A DNA stretch of 64,000 nt, from the NCBI RefSeq assembly GCF_030052815.1, contig NC_079495.1:33327967-33391966 (forward strand), read 5' to 3'. Below the pieces are notes generated by a model, which ran no database searches, was not told the DNA's origin, and saw only the letters and a list, made by a program, of their open reading frames with translations. The DNA is from Hevea brasiliensis (Eukaryota > Streptophyta > Magnoliopsida > Malpighiales > Euphorbiaceae). This document shows, in pieces, positions 11,123-23,514 of the stretch (positions are counted from its first letter, which is position 1; each line of letters starts with the position of its first letter). The position numbers were made by a program, and so were the translations under genes.

Positions 11123-12460
11123 ATGCTAGGAATGGGGTCACAAAAAAGGAAAGGACCTAGGATGAATATAGTGAAGAGTTCATTCATACCACCAGGTGCA
11201 TTAAGAAGGGCAAGGGGACATGGACATCGATCAAGATCATTTTTACCTATGACATCTACACAAAGTCAAACTGCATCAATTGCAAATTGTCCATTAAAGC
11301 CACATAATGACATCTCTCTTTTTCAAGATGTTGATCATAGAGAAGAATATAGTGGAATACAAGAACAAATACCTGAACAAGTGCAAGAAGGTTTAACTCC
11401 TATTTTTCTATTTCATTCAAGGTTATTAATTTAGTTTACACTAATAATTTACTTTTTACTTTTTAATATTGATAGATTTTGATACTATGTAACATAGTAC
11501 AACAAGGCAACATCAAAGGAATAACCTTCTATTCAAGATTTTGAGATAATAGAAGAAGAGAATCCAATCCATGAAGAAACACAAGAAGGTTCAAATAATT
11601 ATTATCATATGTATTATTAATAATTTATATTTATTATATGTATTTATTATTGATACATTATTTCTATATTATTATTGAATTTCTAGAGACTTTTTTATTT
11701 AGATATTTCCATCATGCAAAAGAAGAGAAAAACAAGAGGAATGAACAAGGGTAAAAAGATTACAACATCAAAGGATGGAGAGAAACTGGATGTGATTTTT
11801 TTATAATAATCTAGTTGTTGGAAAAAATCATGCAGAATGGTCAAGACACTTGGGCAAAATAGTGCGTGATCCAAACATTTATCTAATAAGAGTGCACTCA
11901 TGGAAGCAAATTAGAGAAGATGCAAAGGATCATATGTGGGATTCAGTCAAGGTACCTTTACTTTTAACAAAACTTTTGATTAATTTAATTTATATTTATT
12001 CATTCATTCTAATTCTTTTTGTAGGAGAAATTTAAGAATGCTGGCATTGAGTTATATCGGGAAAAAACTTTAGAGCATATGAATCATTTGTGGAATAATT
12101 GGAGAGGGGATTTGAAACGCCATAATATAAAGCCTTGCGGTTCTTTTCCAGAGGTATTGAAAAATGTTCCTCAAGGGATGCATCAAGAAGATTGGGAATG
12201 GTTAGTTAAGAACCATTTTTGCACCAAAAAATTTAAGGTATGACATTTTATTTCACTAATATTAGAAATAATGTAAATTAAATATAAGTACATTTATCTT
12301 TAGTTTTATTATTTTTTAGAATGGTTGACATAATATTTTTAAATATTTTTTTAATATAGGAAACAAGTGCTTGAAACTCTAAAAATAGGAAAAATTTAAA
12401 TATGCTTCATCGTATTTGTAGCAAACCTTACAGACAGATTATCTATGACTTGATAATATT
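11123..12460 (+). pseudogene. CACTA second gene (Transposase_24 family), 5' exons
   Basis: Reads MLGMGSQKRKGPRMNIVKSS, a low-complexity polar N-terminus, then introns. The diagnostic block is at about 11780-12240: LVVGKNHAEWSRHLGKIVRD, HSWKQIREDAKDHMW, then after an intron YREKTLEHMNHLWNNWRGD and EDWEWLVKNHFCTKKFK. After a further intron the remnant NLNMLHRICSKPYRQIIYDL is cut by a solo gypsy LTR at 12461. This is the plant Ptta/En/Spm Transposase_24 family, the usual partner gene of TNP2 in CACTA elements; TnpA-like DNA binding is an inference from that pairing. It is broken by a stop (ETSA then stop) and by the insertions. Confidence 0.82.
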
Positions 12461-15400
12461 TATAACATCCTCACTTTAGCTAGTCCGTACAGTCGACTGT
12501 TCCGGTGACCAATGTCAGTCCGGACAGCTAGAACATCCGGAAACATATTTAAACTAAAGTGAGGAATCATAATTAACTCAAATATTAATAAGAAAAATTT
12601 AGGAAAAATTTTTGAAATAAAATACAACCAAGTTAAATGAGCCGGTGCCCTAGCGATGGGTAACCTAGTGAGAAGTTGTGGTTCGCGCAACTAGGAGCCC
12701 TAGACCTGAGGAAAAAATTATAAAATAATTATTAGGACTCCAGATAAGGGTTATTGAGGTTCTTATGGCATTAGAATGCCAAGAAAATGCTTAGAAAAAT
12801 TTTTCAATCGGTACAGACAATTTTGGCTCGTAAAGCCAAACGGAGGGCATTTTGGTCATTTTACCTTCAGAGGTGATTTTTGACCGACTTGTCCAATTAA
12901 GTAAATAATTATTATGATCTAAAATATGAATAAATATTGCTAAAAATTAAATTGAAAATGAGTAGAAAAAAAAGAAAAGAAAAGAAAATGAAGGAAATTT
13001 GGAATTATGACCTCATGCTTATGTCATTACAATGCCTCCACCGATCACCATTTACTAAATACACTTAAAAGAGACAAAAATGGGCTGGAAATGAATGAAA
13101 AATCAGATCTGTCTCTTCTTTTCTTTTTCTTACCGTGACCCTCCTCCATAACCACCATTTTCAAGCTTTTTCAAGCTTGATTTTCACTAGCTTCTACCCC
13201 ACTGAACCCTATACTCCCAACACAAAAAAAGTGTTCTTGCATCTTGGTGATTCTTTTGGGAGCAAAAAGAAAGGAAAAAGAGGAACTCTAGCAAGTGGGA
13301 AATCTCACTCCATAAGAGGTTAGTGACCTAACATTGGTTTTTACTTTGAATTCATTTTTAAGGACCTTAAATGAGTGTAAATTACAAAGAAAATTTGTTG
13401 AATATCATTTGTATGTCAACCCTAAATTTCGGCAGCCTTGGTTAGGGTATGAATTTAATGAGTTTTTTGGAGTTAAAGTGATAGTTTGGCTGCCCATAAT
13501 ATGCATATTGTAAGTGAAGTGATGAAATGCAATGATAATGCATGGTTTTGTGATGTTGAGTTAGGGTTTGGGGTGGAAAAATGAGACTTTGACCATGTGA
13601 TGATGGAAGTAGGTTTTAATGGTCAATTAGTGACCATTTGGTTTGGTTTGAATAAAAAATGAAGTGAATTGTGCAGTGGGATTTGGGTTTGGTGTGGCTG
13701 CCCTTGGTGACCTGCAGGACTGGGCATGAGTCTAGTAGGTTTGGGTAGCAATAACTTGAATTATAGAGGTTCAATTGGTGCAAGGCCAATTGGACATGAA
13801 ACTAGACACATAATGGCACAACTTTGGTGAAGAAACCATGCACAGAAAACCAAATGAAGTTGACCAAAAGTTTGCCCTAATCTAGGTGACCTGCATTCTG
13901 CCTGGGCAAAATGACCAAATGAACAGTGTTTGGTCATTTGGCCATAACTCAGTGTAGAAAGGTCCAATTAATCTGAAATTTTACCAGCAACAAGCTAAGA
14001 TATAGACCAACAACTTTCATGAAGAAACCTAACCCATATTATGACCAGAACATATTCAAAAAGTGAGTTGCAGTCACTGTTCCTAACACTATAGATTTGG
14101 TCAGTCCAGAAATTCTGGAAAACTTTCAATCCGGCCAGTTGTGGTTTCTGGGCCATAACTTAAGTTACAAAACTCCAAATGGAGTGAATCAAAAAAGGAA
14201 ATGCAACTAGACAAAATAAGGAACAACTTTCATGTTGATCATTTTCTCAAATTCCCACTGTAAAAATGACTAATGGAACAGTAAACCCAAAGCTTGAAAA
14301 CTAAAAATTATGTCCAATTAACATTAAGCTTAGGAATGGTATTGGCAACCAATACCAACAAATTTAAAATGCAAAATATGGTATGTTGATGATACTTAAA
14401 CCAATATACCTATTGTCAATGCAAAAGTCAACATTTTAGTTGACTAATGAAATGAATAGTAGCCATAAAATTTCAATTTCAAAGAATTACATAAATTAAA
14501 AGTGTTAAATGCCCTAGTATACCTAGCAAGATTGGTTTGGATAGGTTGGCATTCCAATAGGGTTCTGTTAGCAGTACTACATATGGCTTCATGCCATTCT
14601 ATGTTTCATGGCTTACCATGCCATTCTGTGACATAATAGCCTTTGGCTATGTTATTTGAGTTGTTACACTCAGGTTTTAACCTTGATAACTATTACAGCT
14701 TATTAGCTGTTCAATGAGACCGATGGTGTGATGGTCTGAGGTACTTAGTACCCAATACCAGTTTACCCGTTTATCCAGTTCAGTCAACTAGTATGGTTTA
14801 CTCGGGCAATGATAATAAACCTTACTAAATTTTAATTGAATAATACTGCAAATAATATCAGAAATTAAGTCTACTAAAAAATGTTAACATACATTCTGCA
14901 TACTTATTTTTATTCCTATTTTATATTATTTTATATCGTCACCACTAAGCAGAATTGCTTAGCGCGTCACTTTTGCCACGCGCAGGTACTAGAGACCTAG
15001 CTGGTGAGCCCAGCAGACATCAGACCGGGTGAGTCTTCAGATTTGCATTCGGAGTCCAGAGTCACCTCACATCTATAGTGCATATGGTAGGACATTAGGA
15101 TTTTGGGTAGCATTTTGTATTTTGTATTTTGTATTTTGTATTAGTTTTTGGATTGTAACTATAAACTCTTGAAATTATTTGATGATGTAAATATATGAAA
15201 TTTCATATTATTGAAATTTTCTGTATATTATGTTGAGAAATACTTATGAATGTGCTTCTAGAAATGAAGTGAAAAGAAAATTTTCTGAAAATAGTGTTGT
15301 GACTTGAGATTGAGATTTTGATATTGACTTGAATGTGTATAATGGAGTTTGGATTTGAAAATTATATTGGAAGTGTTTTTAAACAGGTTCAGAAGAACTG

Positions 15401-15588
15401 TTTTTCCAATTTACAGTCGGCACTCTGCCGGATTTTCTATAAAAATTGCGTAAAAATTTAGATTTATCAAAAATTGTAAACAAATGAATTAAAAGGGATA
15501 AATTGTAATAGAAATATGAATTGGTGCTCTGGCACACTGAGTGACATATCTTGCTCGGCTACACTGTAGATGGGTAAGGGGTGTCACA
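12461..15588 (+). mobile_element. Solo gypsy LTR (A-type, 3.1 kb)
   Basis: Starts TATAACATCC (the terminal TG has mutated to TA) and ends GGTGTCACA. It is flanked by perfect 5-bp duplications ATATT at 12456-12460 and 15589-15593. It is A-type over its full length and has no internal domain, so it is a solo LTR. It holds three ~200-bp modules (boxes near 13820, 14009 and 14221), the double hairpin at 14945-14984, four TTTTGTA units at 15111-15140 and the ACTCT-loop hairpin at 15417-15431. It interrupts the CACTA second gene. Confidence 0.93.
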
Positions 15589-15593
15589 ATATT

Positions 15594-15785
15594 AGTGAAT
15601 TTTTTTCATATTTTTGCATCTTAGAGATTAAATATATTATGCTATTGTGTAACAATATTATATTTCACAAACTGAGAGGATGGCAATCCACCAGACATTG
15701 GAACTATATTTTTTGAAACTCATAAGAAGGGTGCAGATTTGGTTGACTCTAATATTCAAGAGAAATATGTATGTCATATTAGTTC
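15594..15785 (+). pseudogene. CACTA second gene, middle exon
   Basis: After the solo LTR, the frame FTNxEDGNPPDIGTIFFETH continues KKGADLVDSNIQEKYV. This matches the conserved FFETRKKG block of the Transposase_24 family. LTR C interrupts it at 15786, with AGTTC duplicated at 15781-15785 and 29648-29652. Confidence 0.8.
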
Positions 15786-15837
15786 TGTAACACCCCTATT
15801 TGTATAGCCTGATATATTTCACTGTTTCGGTGACCAG
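15786..15837 (+). mobile_element. Solo gypsy LTR C, left piece
   Basis: TGTAACACCCCTATTTG ... TTTCGGTGACCAG, the first 52 bp of LTR C. It is interrupted after GACCAG by element B, and the duplicated ACCAG reappears at 26138-26142, where LTR C resumes with TGTCGGTCCGGACA. The 5-bp duplication AGTTC flanks the complete LTR C. Confidence 0.9.
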
Positions 15838-18489
15838 TGTAACACCCCAAAATTTTAAATTTTATTATTTTATGAGCATTTTTGGTATTTTAATTCTATT
15901 TAAATTTCAGGAATTTTTTTGAGATTTTTTGGATTTTAAAAATCGGGTTCGATTTTCTGAAAATATAAACTTTGATGATTTTTAAAAATTTATTTAAAGA
16001 CCACGTGGCAAAACTAAAAATATATTTGGAGTCTACGTATTTTTCTGAGTTTTCTGGAATTTTTTCGAAATTTTTGGACCTCGTTTTCGGTCCCGAGGCA
16101 GAGTAAAAATTCAAAATTTTGTATCCTGAATCGGACCGGCCGAATCGAACTGGACCGGATCGGACCGGTCGAATCGGACTGGCCTTTTCTTTTTTCTTCC
16201 TTCTTCCTCCCGCACGCGTCGACCTCTCTCCCTTCTCTCTCTCTTTTCTCTCTCCTCCCTCCTCCCCTTGTCGCGCCGCCACCTCCCCTGCCTCCCCACC
16301 TCGCCAGCGCCCCACCTTGGCCCTCCCCCACGGCCGGCTGCTGCCTAGAACGGTGGAAAACATCGCCCGAAGTTGAACGACGCGCGCGCGCGGCTGTTGG
16401 TCTTCCCGGCCGAAATCCGGCCGATCCGGCCACCAATCGGACCGGGTTTATGTCTAAAATCATCTACTCGGCGAGAGCTTTCCATAGACACCAAGAACGC
16501 CGAAATCCATCGAGCGGTTTGTCCAATTTTTGCCCGGGAAGTTTTAGCCCATTTTAACTTTCAGGCTAGATTTCTCACAAACCATGAATCCCACGAGAAA
16601 ACCGAGAGTACCAGAGTGCTCCACTCGTCGAGAGCTTCGCGGCGACATAAATTTCGAATTTTTCCGACACCGTTTTTCGGTGGGTCCCATGGAACTTCGC
16701 AGTGTTTTTCCGAGCATTAAATGAGCTTAGAAAATTCTGAAATTTTATGTACTAACCCCCGTGTTGTGGGCTTCGTGTAGGTATCCTCAATTCGCGGAAA
16801 TTCGATAGTTGACCGGGTCTGCAAATTTCGGGCCAGACAGACCCGTTACCGGAAAAGTCTCCGAATTGGACCAAGGTTTTGGCTACCCCCCCCCATTGTC
16901 AGACGTCCCGAGCGCATCCCCGGAGTCGGAATCGGCAAAGGTAAACCCGAACCTTGCTTTTTCATAATTTTCTAGTTCTTAAATAGGATTAAAAATTCAT
17001 AAAATATTCGTGGTAGCTCAGAAAATTATGATTCTTTTTGAAATAGCCTAGTAATATTGCTAAGGACCGCGAAGCAAAGTTTTAGAATTTTTAGAGCTTG
17101 TTTGGGTAGTTTTTGCAAAAATGATCAATTATAAGGACTAAATTGAAATTTTACATATTGTGATGGATAACTGATTTGATGGGCCCAGGAGGGGCTGTGT
17201 GATGTGATTGAGTTGTGGATATATGGATTGTGAATATAGAAGTGTGTTTTGAGCCCTTTTGCAGGTTGGGTAGGTCCTAAGTATAGGGGAGACTCTGCCG
17301 GATTTTCGGCACGACTTAGGACGTATTTGGTCTTTTCTTGATTGTATCGAGTCATTTATATTAAAAATTGTAATGTAATTGTCAGGTGAGCCGGGACAGC
17401 CTTCTTCCTCCGCCCAGCCGCCACAGTGACCGTTGTCAAGTCTGTGAGTAAAATATTAATTTTAATTGTAATTTCGATATTATTATATGTTCAAGCATGC
17501 CCATGCATCACTTATATGCATATATCTATGTAGATAAATTCTAGGCACGATTTATGTTGCATTCATAACTGTGAAAGTGCCATGGATGTTGTTGTGGTAA
17601 TTTGGAGCAGTGTGCGTGCGTTGGCGTGCGTGTGATGTGGTGTGGACTATGGATAGGACGGGTAGACACGGCTTGAGATCTTCGCTGGGACCCGGTCCTT
17701 CGGGGTAGACACGGCTTGAGTTCTTTGCTGGGACCCCAATTTGGTTATTAAGTGGAAGTCCGAGCTGAGTTCTTCGCTGGCACCAGGTTGGATTTAAGAG
17801 AGCTGTATAGGGGATCAGCTCCCATATATTATGATTGATGTTACAGAGTGCGTGAGTGCTCCAAATTACCTTTTTGCTGTTATGATGTGAAAATATTGTT
17901 GCTGTTGCATTTCACTCCACAAGTTGCATTAGTTCTAGATAGTTATAGAGATTATGGTTAAAATTGATATTTTACTCTCTGAGTCGAAAGCTCACTCCTG
18001 TTCTATATTTTTCCAGGCCATAGGAGGATATTTTTGAGGTTAACCTGCTTTTCTCCCTTGCAGGTCATTTATTTATGTTTGTATAATTCTATAAACTCCT
18101 AGAATTTTCGCATGTGTTAGAAATGTTTATTTGATTTGGGTCTGTAAACTAAATTATTATTGTGGACCTGTAAAAATTATTATATGCATGTTTGATGGAC
18201 TGGATGAGGGAGCGGAGCTCCCATTTATCATTATGATGATATGAGTATGTGGAGGGTGAGCTGAGCTCCCCAATGGATTGTTTATTGTGTTTACAGGTCG
18301 GGTGAGTCAAAAACTCCCCGTTAGTAGGTCCATTTTATGGCCGAACTCTGTCCGGTTGGTTTCTTGAAATTGGGCCCAAATGGGCCTTAGAGTTGGGTAA
18401 ATGAATAGTTAAGGCTTACTACGGGCCTCGGGGGCTTTAGGCTGGCCCAGGTCCTAGTGCCGGTCCGGCCCATAGATTGGGTCGTGACA
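15838..18489 (+). repeat. 5' LTR of element B
   Basis: TGTAACACCCCAAAATTT ... GGGTCGTGACA, 2652 bp. Notable parts are direct GGACCGG/CGAATCGG repeats (16130-16185), a long CT-rich tract (16186-16330), the ACTCTGCCGGATTTTC core at 17291, three tandem GGTAGACACGGCTTGAG-type units (17661-17790), and the CCGAACTCTGTCCGG hairpin region near 18344. The CT tract could be promoter- or leader-like; this is inference only. Confidence 0.93.
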
Positions 18490-18493
18490 AATG

Positions 18494-18505
18494 TGGTATC
18501 AAAGC
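18494..18505 (+). other. Primer binding site of element B (tRNA-Met)
   Basis: TGGTATCAAAGC lies four bases after the LTR end. It is a near match to TGGTATCAGAGC, the initiator tRNA-Met complement used by many plant LTR elements. Confidence 0.88.
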
Positions 18506-18716
18506 TTAGGCTCCAAATTCTTAGGGAATGTTTGTCTAAAGTATTGGGAAGAGTCTAATAGGAGTCACATGCGGAAAAATAGGGTCCACATTCGTCTTGC
18601 ATTGTCATCTTTGCTTCTAGTTTCTACTCCATATATTGTGTGTAAATATGAGTCTATAGAGCTGTGTAATGTACAGTTTTGAATTTTGTGGGCTAATGCT
18701 GCTGAATTTCAGGAAA

Positions 18717-21700
18717 ATGCGTAGAAGCAGGAGAGCTGCCACTACACTGTAACTGATGTGCTCGATGAGGTGTCAAGACAGATGAGGCGCCGCCCGAGGA
18801 GGCGGGGTAGGAGGCCTAGAGTCGCTCAAGTAAGAGCAGCCTGCCACGCTCAAGAACAGTCTTTCATGGCACAGGGTCCCATGGACCCCATGGCAGCTAC
18901 TCTAGCTGGGTTGTAGAGAACCATCGACATGATGGCGCAGTATATGGTCCACCCTCCACAGCAGCAGCAGTCCACCGCACCAAGAGGAGAACCTTACAAA
19001 TAGATCATAAATTTCAAGAAATCGGTGCCTGGAACTTATGATGTGTCAGACGATGCATATCAGTTTTTGGATTCCTGCAGACAGGCAGGAACAGAATTGC
19101 AGTTGACTGATAGAAGACTAATAGAGTGTATACAGCATGTCATGGGGCCTATGCCTAGACAATGGATGAATGACTACGTGTTACCTCGGATGGAGGGTTT
19201 GTCGTGGACTCAGTTTGTGGAACTGTTCATCAATCGGTTTGTGCCAGAAAGCTTCAGAGATCAGAAGCAGTGGGCCTTTGAGGCCTTAAGACAGAATGGC
19301 AGGTCTGTAGATGAATATGCTACAGAATTTCTGGAATTGAGCAGATATGCCCCTACAGCAGTAGCTACAGAAACTATGAAGGTGAAAAGATTCCTAAAGG
19401 GGCTTGACAGAAGGTATGCGAACCTGGCCATGATGTCTGATCAGTCTTTTGATGTGGTGGTTGATCGAGCTAGACAGATTGAGATTAGCTATGCTGTGGA
19501 TGACAGCGGAAGAGCAAAGAAAAACAGAGCAGAGGGTTCTACCGGTGTTCCCCAAATGGGTACTCCAGACAGTGGTGGCCAGAGTAATTACAGAGGAAAA
19601 AGTAGGAACAAGAAGAGTGGTTTTAGACACAAACCTCGAGGGTTCAGACCTGGATACAGATCCAGCAGTGGTCACAGTTCAGGGTACAGTAGTTCTGGGT
19701 CTGGTTCAGGATCTTCCTTAGCACCTTGTGCACAGTGTGGAAGAGGACATTCAGGACCTTATTTTATGGGTTCAGGAGTATGCTTCAGGTGTGGCCAACC
19801 AGGTCACTTTGCTAGGGAATGCCCCGTGTTCAGCGAGCCACAGATGGGGTCACAGGGTTCTATTGCGAATGTTCCTCGTCAGTTGTATCCGGGTGCTTCC
19901 AAAGATGGCAGGCCGCCAAAGGGCCAACAGGGCCGAGGACAAGGGGGACGTGGATTTAGAGGCAGATTAGGAGGTAGAAGTCAATATCAGGGTTCTGCCA
20001 CTCAGGGTAGGGGTCAAGCTCGGGTTTTCACCCTGACCCACCAGGATGCTCAAGCTTCAAATGCAGTTGTGGCAGGTATTCTTCTGGTCTGTTCCTATGA
20101 GGCTCATGTTTTGATAGATCCGGGTGCTACGCACTCATTTGTCTCCCCTGTGTTTGCCATGAGGTTGGGTAGAAACCCTACAACCTTAGAATGTCCTTTA
20201 TCGGTAGCTACCCCACTTAGTGACAACATAGATGTAGATATGGTTTTTCCGGGTAGCCCAGTAGTAGTGGATGGAAAGATCCTCCCCGCAGACTTGGTTC
20301 CTCTACCAGTAATTGATTTTGATGTAATTTTGGGGATGGACTGGTTGGCAACTCATTATGCCACTCTAGACTGTAGGAACAAAAAGGTGCATTTCCACAT
20401 ACCTGGTGTGGAAGAGTTTAGCTTTGATGGTGATAGGAGCGTGGCTCTATATAACTTGGTGTCAGCAATTAGTGCTAGAAAAATGTTGAGGCGTGGATGT
20501 CAAGGGTATTTAGCATTGGTGAGAGATACCTCTGTAGAAGGTGTCAGCATGGAAAATGTTCCTGTTGTCAGAGAATTTATGGATGTCTTCCCTGAAGAGC
20601 TTCCAGGGTTGCCACCAGGAAGGGATATAGAGTTTTGCATTGATGTTGTTCCGGGTACAAACCCCATATCAATGCCACCTTACAGGATGGCCCCAGCAGA
20701 GTTGAAAGAGTTAAAGGAGCAACTACAGGAGCTGTTGGACAAAGGTTTCATACGTCCGAGCACTTCACCCTAGGGTGCTCCTGTTCTATTCGTGAGAAAG
20801 AAGGATGGGTCATTGAGGTTATGTATTGACTACAGACAGCTGAACAAGGTGACTGTGAAGAACAAGTATCCACTTCCTCGGATCGATGACCTGTTTGATC
20901 AGCTCCAAGGGGCTAGATTCTTTTCCAAGGTAGACCTGCGATCAGGCTACCATCAGTTGAGAATCAGGAATGAGGACGTGTCCAAAATGGCTTTTAGGAC
21001 AAGATATGGTCATTATGAGTTCTTGGTGATGTCTTTTGGACTCACTAATGCACCAGCAGCCTTCATGGACTTGATGAACAGGGTGTTCAAGCCATTTTTG
21101 GACCGTTTTGTCATCGTATTCATAGATGACATTCTGGTATACTCTCGGACCGAGGAAGAACACGTGTGGCACTTGAGGATGGTGTTGCAGACTTTGAGGG
21201 AGCACCAGCTATATGCCAAATTTTTGAAATGTGAATTTTGGCTAGAAAGCATCTCATTCTTGGGACACGTGGTTTCTAGTGATGGCATTCAAGTGGATCC
21301 CAAGAAAATTGAAGTCATGGATCGATCGGCTTAGGCCTACAACCACCGAGGTGCGGTTTTACGGGCCTAGTTGCTACTATAGGCGTTTTGTGCAAGATTT
21401 TTCCAGATAGCGGCTCCTTAACTAAGTTAACTAGGAAGAATGTTCCATTCATTTGGACATGATGATTGTGAGGAGAGTTTCAAAAGCTTAAGGAGTGTCT
21501 AACCACCGCCTGTGTTGACACTACCTATGAGTGGTGAAGGATACAGGTGTCTTTGTGACGCCTCCAGAGTTGGCTTAGGGTGTGTTTTGATGCAGAATGG
21601 AAATGTAGTGGCTTATGCTTCAAGATAGCTGAAGAGGCATGAGCAAAACTACCCCACCCATGATTTGGAAATGGCGGCTGTAATCTTTGCACTAAAAATC

Positions 21701-23452
21701 TTGAGACACTACCTGTATGGTGAAGTGTGCGAGATATACACTGACCACAAGAGTTTGAAGTACATCTTTCAACAGAGGGATTTAAACTTGAGACAGAGGA
21801 GATGGATGGAGCTTCTGAAAGACTATGATTGCACCATCCAGTACCACCCTGGGAAGGCTAATGTAGTAGCAGATGATTTGAGCAGAAAATCTTACAGCGA
21901 TTTAGCGCACATTTCAGCAGAGAAGAGACCATTGATTCAGGAGGTACATGAGTTGATGGATCAAGGTTTAATCCTAGATCTTTCAGATGAGGGGGTATTA
22001 TTGGCTCATTTGTCAGTGAGGCCAGACTTGCAGGACAGAGTTAGAGTTTCCCAACACAGAGACCAATAATTGATGAAGATCATAGAAAGAGTACAGCAAG
22101 GTGAAGGTGGTGAGTTCGGGTTTGCCAATGATGGCGCCCTTATGCAAGGTTCTAGAATATGTGTGCCCGATGTGGACAATCTCAGAAATGAAATCATGCA
22201 AGAGGCACACTATACCTGTCTGATGTCCACCTGTGCTCCACCAAGATGTACCATGATGTGAAGAATAGCTATTGGTGGAATGGCATGAAGAGAGACATAG
22301 CAGACTTTGTGTCTAAGTGCTTGACTTGTCAGAAGGTGAAGTTTGAACACGAGGACCGTGCAGGAAAGCTGCAGGAGCTCCCTATCCCAGAATGGAAGTG
22401 GGAAATGATCACTATGGATTTTGTGACTGGGTTGCCTCGTACCACGCGAGGATATGATTCCATATGGGTAATTATAGACCGCTTAACCAAATCAGCTCAC
22501 TTCTTGCCTGTGAAGACTACATATTCTGTGGCACAGTACGCCCGACTCTACATTCGAGAAATAGTCAGATTGCATGGAGTTCTGGCTTCCATAATATCTG
22601 ACAGAGGGCCCCAGTTCACTTCTCGATTTTAGAGAAAGTTGCAGGAGGCACTTGGCACACAGTTGAACTTCAGTAATGCCTTCCACCCTCAGACAGACGG
22701 ACAGTCCGAAAGGACAATCCAAACACTGGAAGACATGCTTCGCATGAGTGTTTTGGATTTTGGAGGTCAATGGGATGATCAGCTAGCTTTGGTGGAGTTT
22801 GCCTACAACAACAGTTACCATTCCAGTATAGGGATGGCACCCTATGAGGCACTATATGGAAGAAAGTGTAGGTCTCCTCTGTGTTGGACAGAAATGGGGG
22901 AAGCGAAGGTGCATGATGTAGACCTAGTGCAGTACACTTCAGAGGTAGTTCCTTTAATCGAGAACGATCTTGACTTTACGTAGGCAGAAGAGTTATGCAG
23001 ACCCCAGACGAAGGGATGTGGAGTTTGCAGTAGGCGACTATGTATTCCTGAAGGTTTCTCCAATGAAGGGAGTCATGAGATTTGGAAAGAAGGGCAAGTT
23101 GGCACCTCGATATATTGGACCTTTTAAGATTACGGATAGAGTTGGAGCAGTTGCCTACCGGTTGGAGCTACCACCCAACCTTTCTCACGTTCATCCCGTA
23201 TTTCACATCTCCATGCTCAGGAAATACATTCCAGATCCTTCTCATGTACCACAGCCGGATGTAATAGAGCTAAAAGAGAACTTGACATTTGAGAAGCAAC
23301 CTGTAGCCATAGTGGACTACCAAGTGAGACAGTTGAGATCAAAACAGATCCCTATGGTTAAGGTTTTGTGGAGGAGTCAGTCAGTGGAAGAGTGCACCTA
23401 GGAGTCAGAACGGAACATGCATAGCAAGTACCCTTATCTGTTCAATGTATAA
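18717..23452 (+). pseudogene. Gag-pol polyprotein of element B (broken)
   Basis: Gag begins MRRSRRAA at 18717 and a 1-base shift near 18740 leads into the main frame. The gag core follows (WMNDYVLPRMEGLSWTQFVE), then a Gly/Ser/Arg-rich stretch and a CCHC knuckle (CFRCGQPGHFARECP from 19781). Protease has DPGATHS at 20117 instead of the usual D-S/T-G. RT carries FIDDILVYS at 21119. RNase H begins near 21540 and is badly shifted, with DHKSLKY and VVADDLSRK. Integrase has CLTCQK, MDFVTGLP, ISDRGPQF and HPQTDGQSE. The chromodomain-like tail ends YPYLFNV at 23452. Stops at 18914, 19001, 20771, 21625, 22067, 22630 and 23399 and shifts near 21310-21660, 22215-22245 and 22975 inactivate it. Most stops are TGG to TAG or CAG to TAG. 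Confidence 0.95.
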
Positions 23453-23500
23453 TCATGTGCTTTATTTTGCCTTGTGTAAAATTCGAGGACGAATTTTCTG

Positions 23501-23514
23501 TAAGGGGGGAAGAA
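23501..23514 (+). other. Polypurine tract of element B
   Basis: TAAGGGGGGAAGAA lies directly before the TGTAACACCCC start of the 3' LTR and after ATTCGAGGACGAATTTTC, the same arrangement as in the other gypsy elements here. Confidence 0.85.

Noticed and set aside
14976..14990. CGCAGGTACT after the double hairpin as a splice acceptor
   Set aside because: It looks like CAG plus GT and is conserved, but no matching donor or coding exon is visible, so I left it as part of the hairpin block.
15896..16463. Overlapping Arg/Gly/Glu-rich minus-strand frames of 149-155 residues, repeated at 23584-24154
   Set aside because: They are the complement of the CT-rich tract in element B LTRs; the bias comes from simple sequence and no domain is present.
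18494..18505. tRNA-Met-like sequence (also at 39346 and 45739)
   Set aside because: Only the 12-base complement of the tRNA 3' end is present; these are primer sites, not tRNA genes.
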